DNA from: Actinidia chinensis
Lineage: Eukaryota > Streptophyta > Magnoliopsida > Ericales > Actinidiaceae
Assembly: GCA_009663005.1 (NCBI GenBank)
Contig: VIGQ01000672.1
Span: 1-19,267 of the forward strand
Length of the DNA stretch: 19,267 nt
Direction of reading: 5' to 3'
The first letter of the stretch is position 1, and every line of letters starts with the position of its first letter. The notes below the pieces were generated by a model. It was not told the origin of the DNA and searched no databases. It saw only the letters and a program-made list of their open reading frames with translations. The position numbers were made by a program, and so were the translations under genes. Positions 10,422 through 19,267 of the stretch are shown piece by piece.

Positions 10422-10904
10422 AATCGAGTTAACTTGTAAAAAATTACATTGGACGGGCTCGGAACCGTCGTTCGAGTTCGGCTAACATTTCCTTGGATTT
10501 TTCTACCAAGTGAACCTAGATTATATCTAGTGAATGCAGTTCGGTGCTTCAAATCAGCTCGGCTAACTGCTTCTCGTGTTTTAATCGAGTTAACTTGTAA
10601 AAAATTGCATTGGACAAGCTCGGAACCCTCGTTCGAGTACGGTTAGCTTTACCTTGGATTTTTCTATCAAGTGCAACTGAATTAAAACCAGTGAAATCAG
10701 TTCGGAGCTTTAAAACAACTCACCTAACCCCTTCTCGAGTTTTAATTGAGTTAACTTGTAAAAAATTACATTGGACAAGCTAGGAACCCTCGTTCAAGTT
10801 TGGGTAGCTATCCCTTGGAGTTTTCTACCAAATGCAGTTGGATTAAAGCCAGTGAAGGCAGTTCGGTGTTTAAAACCAACTCGGCTAACCCGTTCTCGCA
10901 TTTT
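10422..10904 (+). repeat. Three consecutive well-preserved 161-bp monomers (reference units)
   Basis: AATC/AATT anchors at 10422, 10583, 10744 and 10905 are exactly 161 bp apart. The units read X, U and W by A-half words. This is the best place in the window to take monomer length and class consensus, because indels are nearly absent. Equally clean units occur at 735-1056, 8051-8211 and 12999-13320. Confidence 0.9.
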
Positions 10905-12998
10905 AATCGAGTTAACTTGTAAAAAATTACATTGGACGGGCTCGGAACCCTCGTGAGTTACGGCTAACTTTCCATTGGATTTTTCATACCAAGTGAACCT
11001 GGATTATATCTAGTGAATTGCAGTTCGGAGCTTCACATAGCTCGGCTAACCGATTCTCGTGTTTTTAATCGAGTAACTTGTAAAAAATTACATTGGCAAG
11101 CTCGGATAACCTCGTTCGAGTCGGCTTGCTTTCCCTTGGATTTTTCTACAAGTGCAAACTGGATGGAAAGCCAATGAAGGTTGTTCGGAGCTTCAAAACA
11201 GCTCGGCTAACCCTCTCGCGTTTTATGAGTAACTTGTAAAAACTTACATTGGGGGGGGGGGACAGGCTCGAACCTTGTTCGAGTTCGGATATCTTTTCTT
11301 ATTGAATTTTCTACTAAGTGAACTGGATTAAAGCCAGTGAATGTAGTTCGGAGCTTCAAACTCGCTCGGCTAACCCCTTCGCGGGTTTTAATCGTGGCTA
11401 TAACTTGTAAAAAATACAGTGGACGGGCTCGCAACCGTCGTTCGAGTTCGGCTAACATTCCCTTGGATTTTTCTACCAAGTGACCTATATTTATCTACTG
11501 AATGGCAGGCTCGGAGCTTCAAATCAGCTCGGCTAACCGCTTCTCGTGTTTTATCGAGTTAACTTGTAAAAAATACATTGGACACGCTCGGATACCCTCG
11601 TTCGAGTTCGGCTTGCTTTCCCTTGGAATTTTTCTACCAAGTGCAACTGATGAAAGCCCAATAAAGGTTGTTCGGAGTTCAAACAGCTCGTCTAACCGTT
11701 TCTCGCGTTTTAATCGAGTTAACTTGTCAAATGACATTGGACGGGCTCGGAACCGGCGTTCGTTTCGGCTAACTTCCCTTGGATTTTTCTACCAAGTGAC
11801 TAGATTATATCTAGTGAATGCAGTTCGTCTTTAAATCACTCGGCTAACTGCTTCTCGTGTGTTAATCGGTTAACTTGTAAAATTGCATTGGACAAGACTC
11901 GGAACCCTCGTTCGAGTTCGCGGCTTGCTTTCGCCATGGATTTTTCTACCAAGTGCAACTGGATGAAGCAAAGTCAAGCAATTCGGAGTTTAACAACGAT
12001 TCGGCTAACCCTTTTCTCGCATTTTATCGAGTTAACTTTGTAAACACGTTATTGGATCGGGGCTCGAACCGTCGTTCGATTCGGCTAACATTCCCTTGGA
12101 TTTTTCTACCAATGAACCTAGATTATATCTACTGAATGTCAGTTCGGATCTTCAAACATCAGCTCGCTAACCCTTCTCGTTTTTAATCGGTTGGGGGTTG
12201 GGTAACTTGTAAAAATTACATGTGGGACAAGCCGGAACCCTCGTTCTAGTTCGGCTTGCTTTCCCATGGATTTTTCTACCAAGTTTAACTGGATGAAAGC
12301 ACGCGAAGCAATTCGGAGTTACACCGATTCTGCTACCCTTTCTCGCTTTTAATCGATTAACTTCGTAAAAGTACATTGGACGGGCTCGTCACAACCCTCG
12401 TTCCGGTTCGGCTAACTTTCCCTTGGATTTTTCTACCAAGTGAACCTCTCTTTATGTCGTGGATTCTATGCTAGTGAAGCAGTCGGAGCTTCAAATCAGC
12501 TCGGCTAACCACTTCTCGTGTTTAATCTAGTTAACTTGTAAAAAGTTACATTGGACGGGCTCAGAACGCCTCGTTTCGAGTTCGGCTAACTTTCTCTGGA
12601 TTTCTCTACCAAGTGAACCTGGATTATATCTAGTGAATCAGTTCGGAGCTTCAAATCAGCTCGGCTACCGCTTCTCCGTGTTTTAATCGAGTTACTTGTA
12701 AAAAATTACATTGGACAAGTAAGAACCCTCGTTCAATTTTGGGTAGCTTCGCCTTTGAGTTTTCTAACCAAATGGCATGTTGGATTAAAGCCAATGAAAG
12801 GCAGTTCGGTGTTTAAAACCAACTCGGCTACCCGTTCTCGCTTTTAATCGAGTTAACTTGTAAAAAATTCCATTGGACGGGCTCGAACCTCGTTCGAGTT
12901 CGGCTAACATTCCCTGGCTTTTCTACCAATGAACCTGGATTATATCTAGTGAATTGGCTCGAGCTCAAATCAGCTCGGCTAACCGCTTCTCGTGTTTT
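10905..12998 (+). repeat. X/Y-alternating satellite block
   Basis: The class order is X, Y, Z, X, Y, X, Y, X, Y, X2, X2, W, X2. Between about 11480 and 12400 the GAACCTAGATTATATC type and the CTTGCTTTCC type alternate, an apparent dimeric pattern of about 320 bp. Near 12440 a short insertion splits the GAACC/TGGATTCTATG word, and near 12191 a G-rich insertion splits AATCG/GTAACTTG. The terminal X2-X2-W-X2 run resembles the end of the ten-monomer repeat that follows. Confidence 0.6.
11251..11261 (+). repeat. G11 homopolymer at the ACATT/GGAC site
   Basis: The GG of ACATTGGACAGG is expanded to eleven G. Flanks are normal monomer sequence. Confidence 0.85.
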
Positions 12999-13001
12999 AA
13001 T

Positions 13002-13013
13002 CGAGTTAACTTG
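13002..13013. repeat. Conserved near-palindrome CGAGTTAACTTG in the B half
   Basis: The eight central bases AGTTAACT (13004-13011) are a perfect palindrome, with a mismatched pair and then a C/G pair outside. With the following GTAAAA tract this is the best conserved part of the monomer and the word I used to register units. Confidence 0.8.
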
Positions 13014-13038
13014 TAAAAAATTACATTGGACAAGCTCG

Positions 13039-13056
13039 GAACCCTCGTTCGAGTTC
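13039..13056. repeat. Short dyad in the A half (GAA-CC-CTCG / CGAG-TTC)
   Basis: GAA (13039-13041), unpaired CC, CTCG (13044-13047), a two-base centre TT, CGAG (13050-13053) and TTC (13054-13056). It recurs in most monomers. Units with the GTCG variant, such as the one starting at 8088, shorten the pairing. It is the site where the T tracts at 4842 and 7278 are inserted. Confidence 0.65.
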
Positions 13057-14572
13057 GGCTTGCTTTCCCTTGGATTTTTCTACCAAGTGCAACTGGATGA
13101 AAGCCAATAAAGGTTGTTCGGAGCTTCAAAACAGCTCGTCTAACCCTTTCTCGCGTTTTAATCGAGTTAACTTGTAAAAACTTACATTGGACAGGCTCGG
13201 AACCCTTGTTCGAGTTCGGCTATCTTTCTTATTGAATTTTCTACTAAGTGCAACTGGATTAAAGCCAGTGAATGTAGTTCGGAGCTTCAAACTAGCTCGG
13301 CTAACCCCTTCTCGGGTTTTAATCGAGTTAACTTGTAAAAAATTACATTGGACGGGCTCGGAACCGTCGTTCGAGTTCGGCTAACATTCCTTGGATTTTT
13401 CTACCAAGTGAACCTAGATATATCTCTGAATTCATTCATCTTCAAATCGCTCGTCTAACCGCTTCTCGTGTTTTTAATCGAGTTAACTTGTAAAAATTAC
13501 ATTGGACAACTCGGAACCCTCGTTCGAGTTCGCTTGCTTTCCCTTGGATTTTTCTACCAGTGCAACTGGATGAAGCCCATAAAGGTTGTTCGGAGCTTCA
13601 AACAGCTCGTCTAACCCTTTCTCGCGTTTTTAAGGTCGAGTTACTTGTAAAAACTTACATTGGACAGGCTCTGAACGCCTTGTTCGAGTTTGGCTATCTT
13701 TCTATTGAATTTTTCTACTAAGTGTCAACTGGATAAACCATGAATGTGGTTCGGAGCTTCAACTAGCTCGGGCTAACCCCTTTCCGTGTTTTAAAATCGA
13801 GTTTACTTTAAAAAATTACATTGGACGGGCTCGGAAACATCGTTCGAGTTCGCTAACTTTCCCTTGGATTTTGTTTCACCAAGTGACCTAGATTATATCT
13901 AGTGAACAGTTCGGCTCTTCAACACTCGGCTAACTGCTTCTCGTGTTTTAATCGATTAACTGTACAAAATTCATTGGACAGCCGGACCCCTCGTTGATTA
14001 CGGTTAGCTTTACCTTGGATTTTTCTATCAAGTGCAACTGAATTAAAACAGTGAATCAGTTCGGAGCTTTTAAAACAACTCAGCTAACGCCCTTCTCGAG
14101 TTTTAATCGATTTAACTGTAAAAAATCCATTGGACAAGCTAAGGAACCCTCGTTCAAGTTTGGGTAGCTATCCCCTTGGGTTTTCTACCAAATGCAAGTT
14201 GATTAAAGCCAGTGAGGCATTTCGTATTTAAAACCAACTCGGCTAACCCGTTCTCGCATTTAATCGAGTAACTTGTAAAATTACATTGGACGGGCTCGGA
14301 ACCCTCGTTCGAGTTCGGCTTAACTTTCCTTTGGATTTCTCTACCAAGTGAACCTGGATTGATATCTAGTGAATGCAGTCGGAGGCTCATCCTCGGCTAA
14401 CCGCTTCTCGTGTTTTAATCGAGTTAACTTGTAAAAATTACATTGGACGGGCTCAAGAACCCTCGTTTCGGTTCGGCTAACTTTTCTCTTGGTTCTCTAC
14501 CAAGTGAACCTGTATTATTCTAGTGAATGTAGTTCGTAGCTTCAAATCAGCTCGCTAACCCTTCTCGTGTTT

Positions 14573-16650
14573 TATTCAGTTAACTTGTAAAAATTCATGG
14601 ACAAGCCGGAACCCTCGTTCGCGTTCGCTTGCTTTCCCTTGGATTTTTTCTACCAGTGCAACTGGATTGAAAGCCAATAAAGTTGTTCGGAGCTTCAAAC
14701 AGCTCGTCTAACCCTTTCTCGCGTTTAATCGGTTTAACTTTAAAAACTTACATTGACAGGCTCCGGAACCCTTTCGAGTTCGCTACTTTTCTTATTGAAT
14801 TTTCTACTAAGTGGCAACTGGATTAAAGCCATTGAATGAGGTTCGAGTTCAACTAGCTCGGGGGGGGGGGGGGAGGGCTACCCTTTCTCGGGTTTTAATC
14901 GAGTTTAACTTTAAAAAATTACATTGGACGGGGCTCGGAACCCTCGTTCGAGTTCGCTAACATCCCTTGATTTTTCTAATCCAAGTTAACCTTAGATATA
15001 ATCTACTATGCAGTTCGGAGCTTCAAATCGCTCGGCTAACCGCTTCTCGTGTTTTAAATCTGAGTTTTACTTGTAAAAAATTACATTGGACAGCTCGGAA
15101 CCCTCGTCGAGTTCGGCTTGCTTTCCCTTGATTTTTCTACCAAGTGCAACTGAGAAAGCCAATAAGGTTGTTCGGAGCTTCAAACAGCTCGTCTAACAAA
15201 CTTTCTCGCGTTTTATCGAGTTAACTTGTAAAAAACTTACATTGGACAGGCTCGGAAACCCTTGTTCGAGTTTGCTATCTTTCTTATTGAAATTTTTCTA
15301 CTAAGTGCAACTGGATTAAGCCAGTGAATGGGTTCGGAGCTCAAACTAATCTCGGCTAACCCCTTCTCGTGGTTTTAATCGAGTTAACTTGTAAAAAAAT
15401 TACATTGGACGGGCTCGGAACGCGTCGGTCGAGTTCGGCTAACTTTCCCTTGGATTTTTCTACAGTGAACCTAGATTATATCTAGTGAATGGAGTTCGTT
15501 GCTTCAATCAGCTCGGCTAACCTGCTTGCTCGGTTTTTTAATCGGTTAATTGTAAAAAATTGCATTTGGTCACAAGCTCGTAGACCCTCGTTCTAGTACG
15601 GTTAGCTTTACCTGATTTTTCTATCAGTGCAACTGAATTACCAGGAAATCAGTTCGGTTGCTTTAAAACAACTCAACTAACCCCTTCTCGAGTTTTTAAT
15701 TGAGTTTACTTGTAAAATTACATGGACGGGCTCAGAACCCTCGTTCGAGTCGGCTAACTTCTCTGGATTTTTCTACCAAGTGAACTTTGAATTATTCTAT
15801 TGAATGATTTTGGCGCTTCAATCAGCTCGCAAACCGCTTCTCGTGTTTTAATCGAGTTAACTTTTAAAAAATTACATTAGACAAGCTCGGAACCCTCGTT
15901 CGAGTTCGGCTTGCTTTCCCTGGATTTTTTTCTACCAAGTGCAATTGGATTAAAGCCATTGAAGGCATTTCAAAGCTCAAACAGCTCGCTAACCCCGTGT
16001 TGCGTTTAATCGATTTAACTTGTAAAATATTACTTGGACAGGCTTGGAACCCATCGTTCCTAGTTTTGGGTAGCTATCCCTTGGATTTTTCTACCAAATG
16101 GCAGTTGTGATTAAAGCCATAAAGGTAAGTTCGGAGTTACAACAGCTCGCTAACCCTTTCTCAGCATTTTTAATGAGTTAACTTCTAAAAATTACATTGG
16201 ACGGGCTCAGAACCCTCGTTCGAGTTCCTAACTTTCTCTTGGATTTTTCTACCAAGTGAACCTGGATTATATCTAGTCGAATGTTAGTTCGGAGCTTCAA
16301 ATCAGCTCGGCTAACCGCTTCCTCGTGTTTTAATCGAGTTAACTGTAAAAAATTACATGGACAAGCTGGACCCTCGTTCACGTTTGGGTAGCTATCTCCT
16401 TTGGTTTCTAACCAACTGCAGTTGGATTAAAGCCAATTAAGGCAGTTCGGTGTTTAAAACCAACTCGGCTAACCCGTTCTCGCATTTTAATCGAGTTAAA
16501 AACTTGAAAAAATTACATTGGCGGGCTCGAACCTCGTTCTGAGTTCGCTAACATTCCCGTGTACTTTTCTACCAGTGAACTGGATTACATCCTATTGAAG
16601 GCAAGTTCGGAGCCTTCAATCAGCTCGGCCTAACCGCTTCTCGTGTTTTT
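14573..16650 (+). repeat. Higher-order repeat, copy 2, rearranged (13 monomers)
   Basis: The first seven monomers, Y-Z-X-Y-Z-X-U, match the copies on either side. After U the order is X2, Y-like, W, X2, W, X instead of W-X2-X2. The W directly after U is missing and about four additional monomers are present. The Y-like unit near 15920 is a hybrid: a Y beginning (CTTGCTTTCCCTGG) joined to ATTGGATTAAAGCC rather than GGATGAAAGCC. This is what unequal exchange between misaligned higher-order repeats would leave. Confidence 0.65.
14860..14873 (+). repeat. G14 homopolymer in a B half
   Basis: The GG of AGCTCGGCTA is expanded to fourteen G followed by AGGGCTA. A smaller expansion of the same kind (G8) occurs in GTTTGGGTAGC at 6171-6178. 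Confidence 0.85.
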
Positions 16651-18228
16651 AGATCGAGTTACTTGTAAAACTTACATTGGACAAGCTCGGAACCCTCGTT
16701 CGAGTTCGGGCTTGCTTTCCTTTTATTTTTCTACCAAGTCAACTGGATAAGCCAATAAAAGGGTTGTTCGAGCTTCAAACAGCTCGTGCTAACCCTTTCT
16801 CGCGTTTTTACTCGAGTTAACTTTGTAAAACTTAATTGGACAGCTCGGAACCCTTGTTCGAGTTCGTCTATCTTTCTTATTGAATTTTCTACTAAGTGGC
16901 AACTGATTAAAGCCAGTGAATGTGTTCGGAGCTTCAAACTAGCTCGGCTAACCCCTTCTCGGGTTTTAATCAAGTTAACTTGTAAAAAATAACATTGGAC
17001 GGCTCGTGAACCGTCGTTCGAGTTTTCGGCTAACATTCCCTTGGATTTTTCTACCAAGTGAACCTAGATTATATCTACTGAAAGCAGTCGGAGCTTCAAA
17101 TCAGCTCGGCTAACCGCTTCTCGTGTTTTAATCGAGTTACTTGTAAAAAATTACATTGGCCAAGCTCGGACCCTCGCGTCGAGTTCGGTTTTGCTTTCCC
17201 TTGGATTTTTCTAGCCAATGCAACTGGATAAACAATAAGGTTTGTTCGGAGCTTCAAAACAGCTCGTCTAACCTTTCTCGCGTTTTATCGAGTTAACTTG
17301 TAAAAACTTAGCATTTGACAGGCTCGGAACCCTTGTTCGAGTTAGGCTATTTTCCTTATTGAATTTTCCTACTAAGTGCAACGTGATTTACGCCAGTATG
17401 TGGTTCGGAGCTTCAACTCGCTCTGCTAACCCCTTCTGGGTTTTTTAATCGGTAAAACTTGTAAAAAATTACATTCGACGGGCTCGGAACCATCGTTCGG
17501 TTCGGCTAACTTTCCTTGGATTTTTTCTACCAAGTGAACCTAGATTTATCTAGTGAATGCAAGTTCGGCGCTTCAAATCAGCTCGGCTACTGCGTCTCGT
17601 GGTTTTAATCGAGTTCACTTGTCAAAAATTGGCTTGAGCAGCTCGTAACCCTCGTTCGAGTGCGGTAGCTTTACCTTGGATTTTTCTATCAAGTGCCATC
17701 TGCTTAAACCAGTGAAATCAGTTCGGAGCTTTAAAAACAACTCAGCTAACCCCTTCTCGAGTTTTAATTGAGTTACTTTTAAAACATTACATGGACAAGC
17801 TAGTACCCTCGTTCAAGTTTGGGTGCTATCCTTGGCTTTTTCTACCAAATGCAGTTGGATTAAGCCAGTGAAGCGTTCGGTATTTAAAACCACTCGGCTA
17901 ACCCTTCTCGCATTTAAATTCGAGTTCCTTGTAAAAATTAACATTGACGGGCTCGGAACCTCTTCGAGTTCGCTACTTTCCCTTGATTTTTCTACCCAAG
18001 TGAACCTGGATTATATCATGTGCAGTCGGAGCTTCAAATCAGCTCGGCTAACGCTCTCGTGTTTAATCGAGTTAACTTGTAAAAAATACATTGGACGGGC
18101 TCAGAACCCTCGTTCGAGTTCGCTAACTTTCTCTGGAGGATTTCTCTACCAAGTGAACCTGGATTATATCTAGTGAATGTAGTTTCGGAGCTTCAAATCA
18201 GATCGGTCTAACCGCTTCTCGTGTTGTT
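16651..18228 (+). repeat. Ten-monomer higher-order repeat, copy 3
   Basis: The order is again Y-Z-X-Y-Z-X-U-W-X2-X2, about 1578 bp long, close to the 1574 bp of the copy at 12999. Class-specific words recur in the same slots: TATTGAATTTT in both Z units, CTGCGTCTCG in the X before U, GCGGTAGCTTTACC in U, and GGCTCAGAACC with TTTCTCTGG in the last X2. Agreement of rare variants slot by slot, rather than only the order of classes, is the evidence for a true higher-order unit. Confidence 0.75.
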
Positions 18229-19267
18229 TATTCGAGTTTAACTTGTAAAAATTACATTGGACAAGCTCGGAACCCCGTCGGGGTTCGCTTGCCCTTTCCC
18301 TTGATTTTCTACAAGTGCAACTGGATGACAGCCCAATAAAGGGTTGTTCGGAGCTTCAAAACAGCTCGTCTAACCCTTTCCGCTTTAATCGATTTAACTT
18401 TAAAAATACATTGGACAGGCTCGGAACCCTTGTTCGAGTTCGGCTATCTTTCTTATGAATTTTCTCTAGTGCAACTCGGATTAAAGCCGAGTGAATGTAG
18501 TTCGGAGCTTCAAACTAGCTCGGCTAACCCCTTCTCGGGTTTTAATCGAGTTAACTTGTTAAAATTATTAACATTGGACGGGCTCGGAACCTCGGTTCGA
18601 TTCGGTTAACTTCCCTTGGATTTTTCTAGACCAAGTGACCTAGATTATATCTACTGAATGCATTCGGATCTTCAAATCAGCTCGGCTACCGCTTCTCGTG
18701 TTTTAATCGAGTTAACTTGTAAAAAAATTACATTGGAGCGGGCTCGAACCGTCGTTCGATTCGGCTTGCTTTCCGTGGATTTTCTACCAAGTGACCCTAG
18801 ATTATATCGTATGCATGCAGTTCGAAGCTTCAAATCAAGCTCGGTTAATTGTTTCTGGTTTTTTAATCGAGTTAACTTGTAAAAAATTGCATTGGACAAG
18901 CCGACCCTCGTTCGAGTTCGGCTTGCTTCCATGGGATTTTTCTACCAATGCAACTTGGATTAAAGCCAATGAAGGTTGGTTCGAGCTTCAAAACAGCTCA
19001 TCTCACCCTTTCTCGCGTTTTAATCGAGTTAACTTGAAAACTTACATTGGACGTCCTTGGAACCCTCGTTCAAGTTTGGGTTAACTATACTTGATTTTTC
19101 TACCAACTGCAGTTGGAGTTAAAGCCAGTAAAGGTCGTTCGGAGTTTACAACGAGCTCGGCTAACCCTTCTCTCTCATTTTAATCGAGTTAACATGTAAA
19201 AAATTACATATGACTGCTCGGACCGTCGTTCGAGTTCGGCTAACTTTCCCTTGGATTTTTCTACCAT
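18229..19267 (+). repeat. Higher-order repeat, incomplete copy 4
   Basis: It begins Y-Z-X like the other copies. The next unit (about 18740-18890) is a chimera: it opens with the Y word CGGCTTGCTTTCC but continues with the X word CCCTAGATTATATC. It is followed by a Y-like unit with TTGGATTAAAGCC, a W unit and the start of an X. The window ends within the A half, so the remainder is unseen. Confidence 0.6.

Larger units (their letters stand above)
7725..10904 (+). repeat. Mixed satellite block, all monomer classes
   Basis: The order by eye is Y, W, X, Y, Z, Y, W, X, Y, V, U, W, X, X, Y, Z, X, U, W. No period longer than the monomer is obvious, although short runs such as Y-W-X-Y and Z-X-U-W resemble pieces of the neighbouring multimers. 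Two clean stretches (about 8050-8330 and 10370-10960) contrast with heavily indel-laden stretches between them. The three largest low-complexity insertions of the window (T15, a C-rich stretch of about 90 bp, and C18) lie in this block. Confidence 0.6.
12999..14572 (+). repeat. Ten-monomer higher-order repeat, copy 1
   Basis: The order is Y-Z-X-Y-Z-X-U-W-X2-X2. Y monomers carry GATGAAAGCCAATAAAGG, Z monomers carry TATTGAATTTTCTACTA, the X before U carries CTAACTGCTTC, and U carries ACGGTTAGCTTTACC. X2 monomers carry CCTGGATT, and the second of them the GGCTC-A-GAACC type start. Ten units of 161 bp would be 1610 bp; the observed length of about 1574 bp is explained by scattered single-base losses. 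The first two units (12999-13320) are exactly 161 bp each. Confidence 0.75.
1..19267 (+). repeat. Tandem satellite array, about 161-bp monomer, about 120 head-to-tail copies
   Basis: The word AATCGAGTTAACTTGTAAAA recurs through the whole window. In well-preserved stretches its spacing is exactly 161 bp, for example AATC at 10422, 10583, 10744 and 10905. Elsewhere indels move the spacing by a few bases. All copies have the same orientation and none is inverted. Other near-invariant words are GGATTTTTCTACCAAGTG, CTCGTTCGAGTTCGGCT, CAGTTCGGAGCTTCAAA and CGGCTAACC. Both ends of the window lie inside a monomer, so the array is larger than what is shown. No start codon context, splice signal, terminal repeat or unique sequence interrupts it for more than about 90 bp. 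The likely setting is centromeric, pericentromeric or other constitutive heterochromatin of a eukaryote; that is inference from architecture alone. I do not recognise a named family. Strand is arbitrary for such an array. Confidence 0.97.

Noticed and set aside
13046..13056. GTTCGAGTT resembles the tRNA/SINE B box (GGTTCGANNCC)
   Set aside because: The final C positions do not fit, no A box lies at a suitable distance upstream, and no tRNA cloverleaf or terminator can be drawn. It is a resemblance of one short word.
17823..18173. Longest plus-strand open frame (116 residues)
   Set aside because: It spans about two monomers and owes its frame to private indels. Since 161 is not a multiple of three, no frame is conserved from unit to unit. 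The recurring peptide VLIELTCKK is just the AATCGAGTTAACTTGTAAAA word in translation.
1..19267. CENP-B box
   Set aside because: I looked for the TTCG....A..CGGG core in the TTCG-containing words of the monomer and did not find it. The TTCGAGTTCGGC word lacks the spacing and the CGGG end.
1..19267. CRISPR array
   Set aside because: The repetitive spacing is superficially similar, but the whole 161-bp unit is conserved, with no short repeat separated by unique spacers.
1..19267. A novel defence, toxin, phage or biosynthetic system
   Set aside because: Nothing in any frame resembles a protein family, and the window is fully explained by one satellite family plus low-complexity insertions.
1..19267. 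Assignment to a named plant satellite or to a particular species
   Set aside because: I do not reliably recognise the consensus. Comparing the 161-bp consensus and each 80-bp half with Repbase, PlantSat or Dfam would settle it; a full-length match at high identity would be needed.

Overview
The whole window is one uninterrupted tandem satellite array. I find no gene, RNA gene, transposon, CRISPR array or unique flanking sequence. The unit is about 161 bp, all copies lie head-to-tail in one orientation, and I count about 120 of them. The array enters already inside a unit at base 1 and leaves inside one at base 19267, so it continues on both sides. A long homogeneous array with multimeric higher-order structure, and a monomer close to nucleosome size, points to eukaryotic (peri)centromeric or other heterochromatin. 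One monomer class shows CpG-to-TpG/CpA decay, which suggests a genome with cytosine methylation; a plant is my best guess. I do not recognise the family by name.

The monomer is itself an old duplication: two diverged halves of about 82 bp (A) and 79 bp (B) share three collinear words at matching offsets. I sort the monomers into classes by A-half words. X: GGCTAACTTTCC with GAACCTAGATTATATC (X2 has CCTGG instead). Y: GGCTTGCTTTCC with CTGGATGAAAGCC. Z: GGCTATCTTTCTTAT. V: GGCTAGCTTTCCTATCG with GAAACTGG. W: TTTGGGTAGCTATCCC with CCAAATGCAGTTGG. U: ACGGTTAGCTTTACC with GAAATCAG.

Layout: 1-5163 is rich in Z, V, X and Y and holds two copies of a long multimer marked by a shared half-monomer deletion. 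5164-7724 is rich in W with a five-monomer sub-period. 7725-10904 is a mixed transition. 10905-12998 is largely alternating X and Y. 12999-19267 carries a clear ten-monomer higher-order repeat, Y-Z-X-Y-Z-X-U-W-X2-X2, of about 1.58 kb: two full copies, one rearranged copy and one incomplete copy.

The sequence is a mosaic of clean stretches, where units are exactly 161 bp, and stretches full of single-base indels and homopolymer blow-ups (T27, C18, G14, G11 and a 90-bp C-rich insert). This looks more like uncorrected long-read error than biology, and it limits any fine-scale interpretation. All open reading frames are chance frames through the repeat.
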